Part shown: in pieces, positions 62,873 through 64,000 of the stretch
Numbering within the stretch: the stretch's first letter is position 1
Layout: every line of letters starts with the position of its first letter
Source: Bradyrhizobium sp. BRP22
GTDB lineage: Bacteria; Pseudomonadota; Alphaproteobacteria; Rhizobiales; Xanthobacteraceae
Length of the DNA stretch: 64,000 nt
NCBI RefSeq assembly: GCF_020194175.1
Contig: NZ_JADYVX010000025.1
Span: 62,001 to 126,000 of the forward strand
Reading direction: 5' to 3'
Program-made: the position numbers and the translations under genes
Notes under the pieces: generated by a model
Told to the model about the DNA's origin: nothing
The model's database searches: none
Seen by the model: only the letters and a program-made list of their open reading frames with translations

Positions 62873-63346
62873 TTATGATCCCCCCTCCGGGATGATGACG
62901 ATGTTGGCCTTGAAGCCCGCGGTCCGAATCTGGCCGAGGAGTTTCATCATATCCGTGTAACAGACGTCCTTGTCCCCGCGCAGATATACCACGGCATCTG
63001 TGTCCGACCGTGTCTCCCGCATAGCCTTGATTTTAGGCAACAGGTCGGCAGCCGAAATCGGGGCATCCGCGAGGTACAGTTCCACGCTCGAATTGCAATT
63101 CCCGCCGGTGCGCTTGACCGACAGCGTCAACGGCGGCGTGTTCTGGGCAATCGACCTGCCACCGCTCGCGATCGGCAGGTCGATATCGATGTTCGACGTC
63201 ATCAAGGGCGCCGCGACCATGAAGATGATCAGCAGCACCAGCATCACGTCGACCATCGGCGTGACGTTGATTTCCGCCATCACGGCGGCGCGGCGCCGGC
63301 CACGGCGGCCACCGCCACCAGACGAACCGGCCATGCTCATCGCCAT
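62873..63346 (-). CDS. tolR: TolR
   Basis: This 157-residue inner-membrane protein forms the proton channel with TolQ. One helix (TPMVDVMLVLLIIFMVAAPLM) contains the proton-carrying Asp. The periplasmic ExbD/TolR domain follows (VVYLRGDKDVCYTDMMKLLGQIRTAG). The N-terminus is Gly/Arg-rich (GSSGGGGRRGRRRA). It lies 40 bases after tolQ and 8 bases before tolA, in one operon. Confidence 0.95.
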   Translation of the reverse strand: MAMSMAGSSGGGGRRGRRRAAVMAEINVTPMVDVMLVLLIIFMVAAPLMTSNIDIDLPIASGGRSIAQNTPPLTLSVKRTGGNCNSSVELYLADAPISAADLLPKIKAMRETRSDTDAVVYLRGDKDVCYTDMMKLLGQIRTAGFKANIVIIPEGGS

Positions 63347-63386
63347 GCTCTAAACTCGCCGCTTGCGTTCATCACAGGTCGCCTCA

Positions 63387-64000
63387 TCAGGCACGCTCGT
63401 CGATCTGGCGCGACAGGATCGCGGAAAACTCGTCGGCAAAACCTTCCAGGCGCTGGGCCTGCCGGTTCACCTCGGAAATGAACTTATTGTAGAAAATAGT
63501 CGCCGGAATTGCGGCGATCAGGCCGATCGCGGTCGCAAACAGCGCCTCCGCGATACCCGGCGCGACCACCGCCAGCGAGGTATTCTTTGATGCCGCAATC
63601 GACTGGAAGCTCGACATGATGCCCCAGACGGTGCCGAACAGGCCGACGAACGGCCCGGCCGAGCCGACGGTCGCGAGCACCAGGAGCCGCCGTTCCAATC
63701 GCTCGACCTCGCGCGCGATCGATACGTTCATCACCTTCTCGATCCGCATCTGAAGGCCGGCAAAGGAGCGCGAATGGCTCTCGAACGAGCGCTTCCATTC
63801 CCGCATCGCCGCCACGAAGCAGGCCGCCATCGACTGGGTCGGCTTGGCCGATAGGGTGCGATAGAGTTCCTCGATCGACTGCCCCGACCAGAACGCCTGC
63901 TCGAACCGGTCCATCGCGCGGCGGGTGCGCGAATACAGGAAGATCTTGTCGATCGCGATGGCCCAGACCCAGACCGAGCAGGCGAGCAGGCCGAGCATGA
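63387..64000 (-). CDS. tolQ: TolQ, N-terminus cut by the window edge
   Basis: About 203 residues of TolQ are visible. Its N-terminal part lies beyond base 64000. Visible features are the helix LLACSVWVWAIAIDKIFLY, the conserved cytoplasmic loop and two later helices (LLVLATVGSAGPFVGLFGTVWGIM, then PGIAEALFATAIGLIAAIPATIFYNKF). These are the MotA/TolQ/ExbB signature. TolQ and TolR use the proton gradient to drive TolA during outer-membrane constriction. It is the first gene of the tolQRAB part visible here. Confidence 0.94.
   Translation of the reverse strand, partial: MLGLLACSVWVWAIAIDKIFLYSRTRRAMDRFEQAFWSGQSIEELYRTLSAKPTQSMAACFVAAMREWKRSFESHSRSFAGLQMRIEKVMNVSIAREVERLERRLLVLATVGSAGPFVGLFGTVWGIMSSFQSIAASKNTSLAVVAPGIAEALFATAIGLIAAIPATIFYNKFISEVNRQAQRLEGFADEFSAILSRQIDERA

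Overview
The window is high-GC chromosomal DNA from an alphaproteobacterium, most likely Bradyrhizobium or a close relative in the Nitrobacteraceae. This rests on gene content and order: a three-subunit proton-translocating transhydrogenase, GapR (DUF2312), DUF1036, DUF1244, DUF465, a 50-residue aa3-oxidase subunit IV and a tolQRAB-pal-cpoB-tilS-ftsH run. It also rests on several families of palindromic intergenic repeats that I recognise from Bradyrhizobium genomes. No tRNA, rRNA, CRISPR array, prophage or insertion sequence was seen. Gene assignments come from reading motifs, not from a database search.

Layout. 1-1.3 kb: the end of an unknown gene, then a multicopy structured repeat and palindromic elements. 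1.3-2.7 kb: scoAB-type CoA transferase (minus strand). 2.9-4.9 kb: an AsmA-family protein. 5.0-8.2 kb: a sugar-type ABC importer lacking an ATPase. 8.2-11.1 kb: a convergent putrescine-type importer lacking a binding protein. 11.2-15.4 kb: a TPR protein and a PAS-GGDEF-EAL protein. 15.7-19 kb: an FAD oxidoreductase, small proteins (two of them behind a LexA-like box) and a diguanylate cyclase. 19.1-22 kb: purE-purK, aquaporin and ribosomal protein S21. 22.2-30.4 kb: a TPR lipoprotein, then a long minus-strand run: pntAA-pntAB-pntB, alpha/beta hydrolase, Na+/H+-type antiporter, Ca2+/H+-type antiporter, cupin and a membrane protein. 30.6-31.5 kb: oxidase subunit IV and an AbrB-Doc toxin-antitoxin pair. 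31.6-39.7 kb: oligoendopeptidase, sigma-54 response regulator, L,D-transpeptidase and DUF882 protein. 39.9-43.9 kb: gapR, DUF1244, DUF1036, pyruvate kinase and a TetR regulator. 44.1-51.2 kb: nrdB-nrdA and, divergently, metE, each behind its own cobalamin riboswitch. 51.4-64 kb: a small protein, ftsH, tilS, cpoB, pal, a FeeM-like N-acyltransferase, a GGDEF-EAL protein, tolB, tolA, tolR and partial tolQ.

The most striking locus is 44.1-51.2 kb. Two B12-independent enzymes (ribonucleotide reductase and methionine synthase MetE) are head to head, each with a cobalamin riboswitch. Both leaders share an identical 17-nt segment after the aptamer and a similar CCCC/GGGG hairpin that covers the likely ribosome binding site. 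The NrdB subunit has Phe where the radical Tyr should be, and the chlamydial class Ic ligand set with exact spacing, so it probably uses a Mn/Fe cofactor.

The second notable locus is 57.0-60.3 kb. A membrane c-di-GMP enzyme and a FeeM-like signal or lipid synthase sit inside the tol-pal cluster, with CtrA-like motifs upstream of the synthase and of pal.
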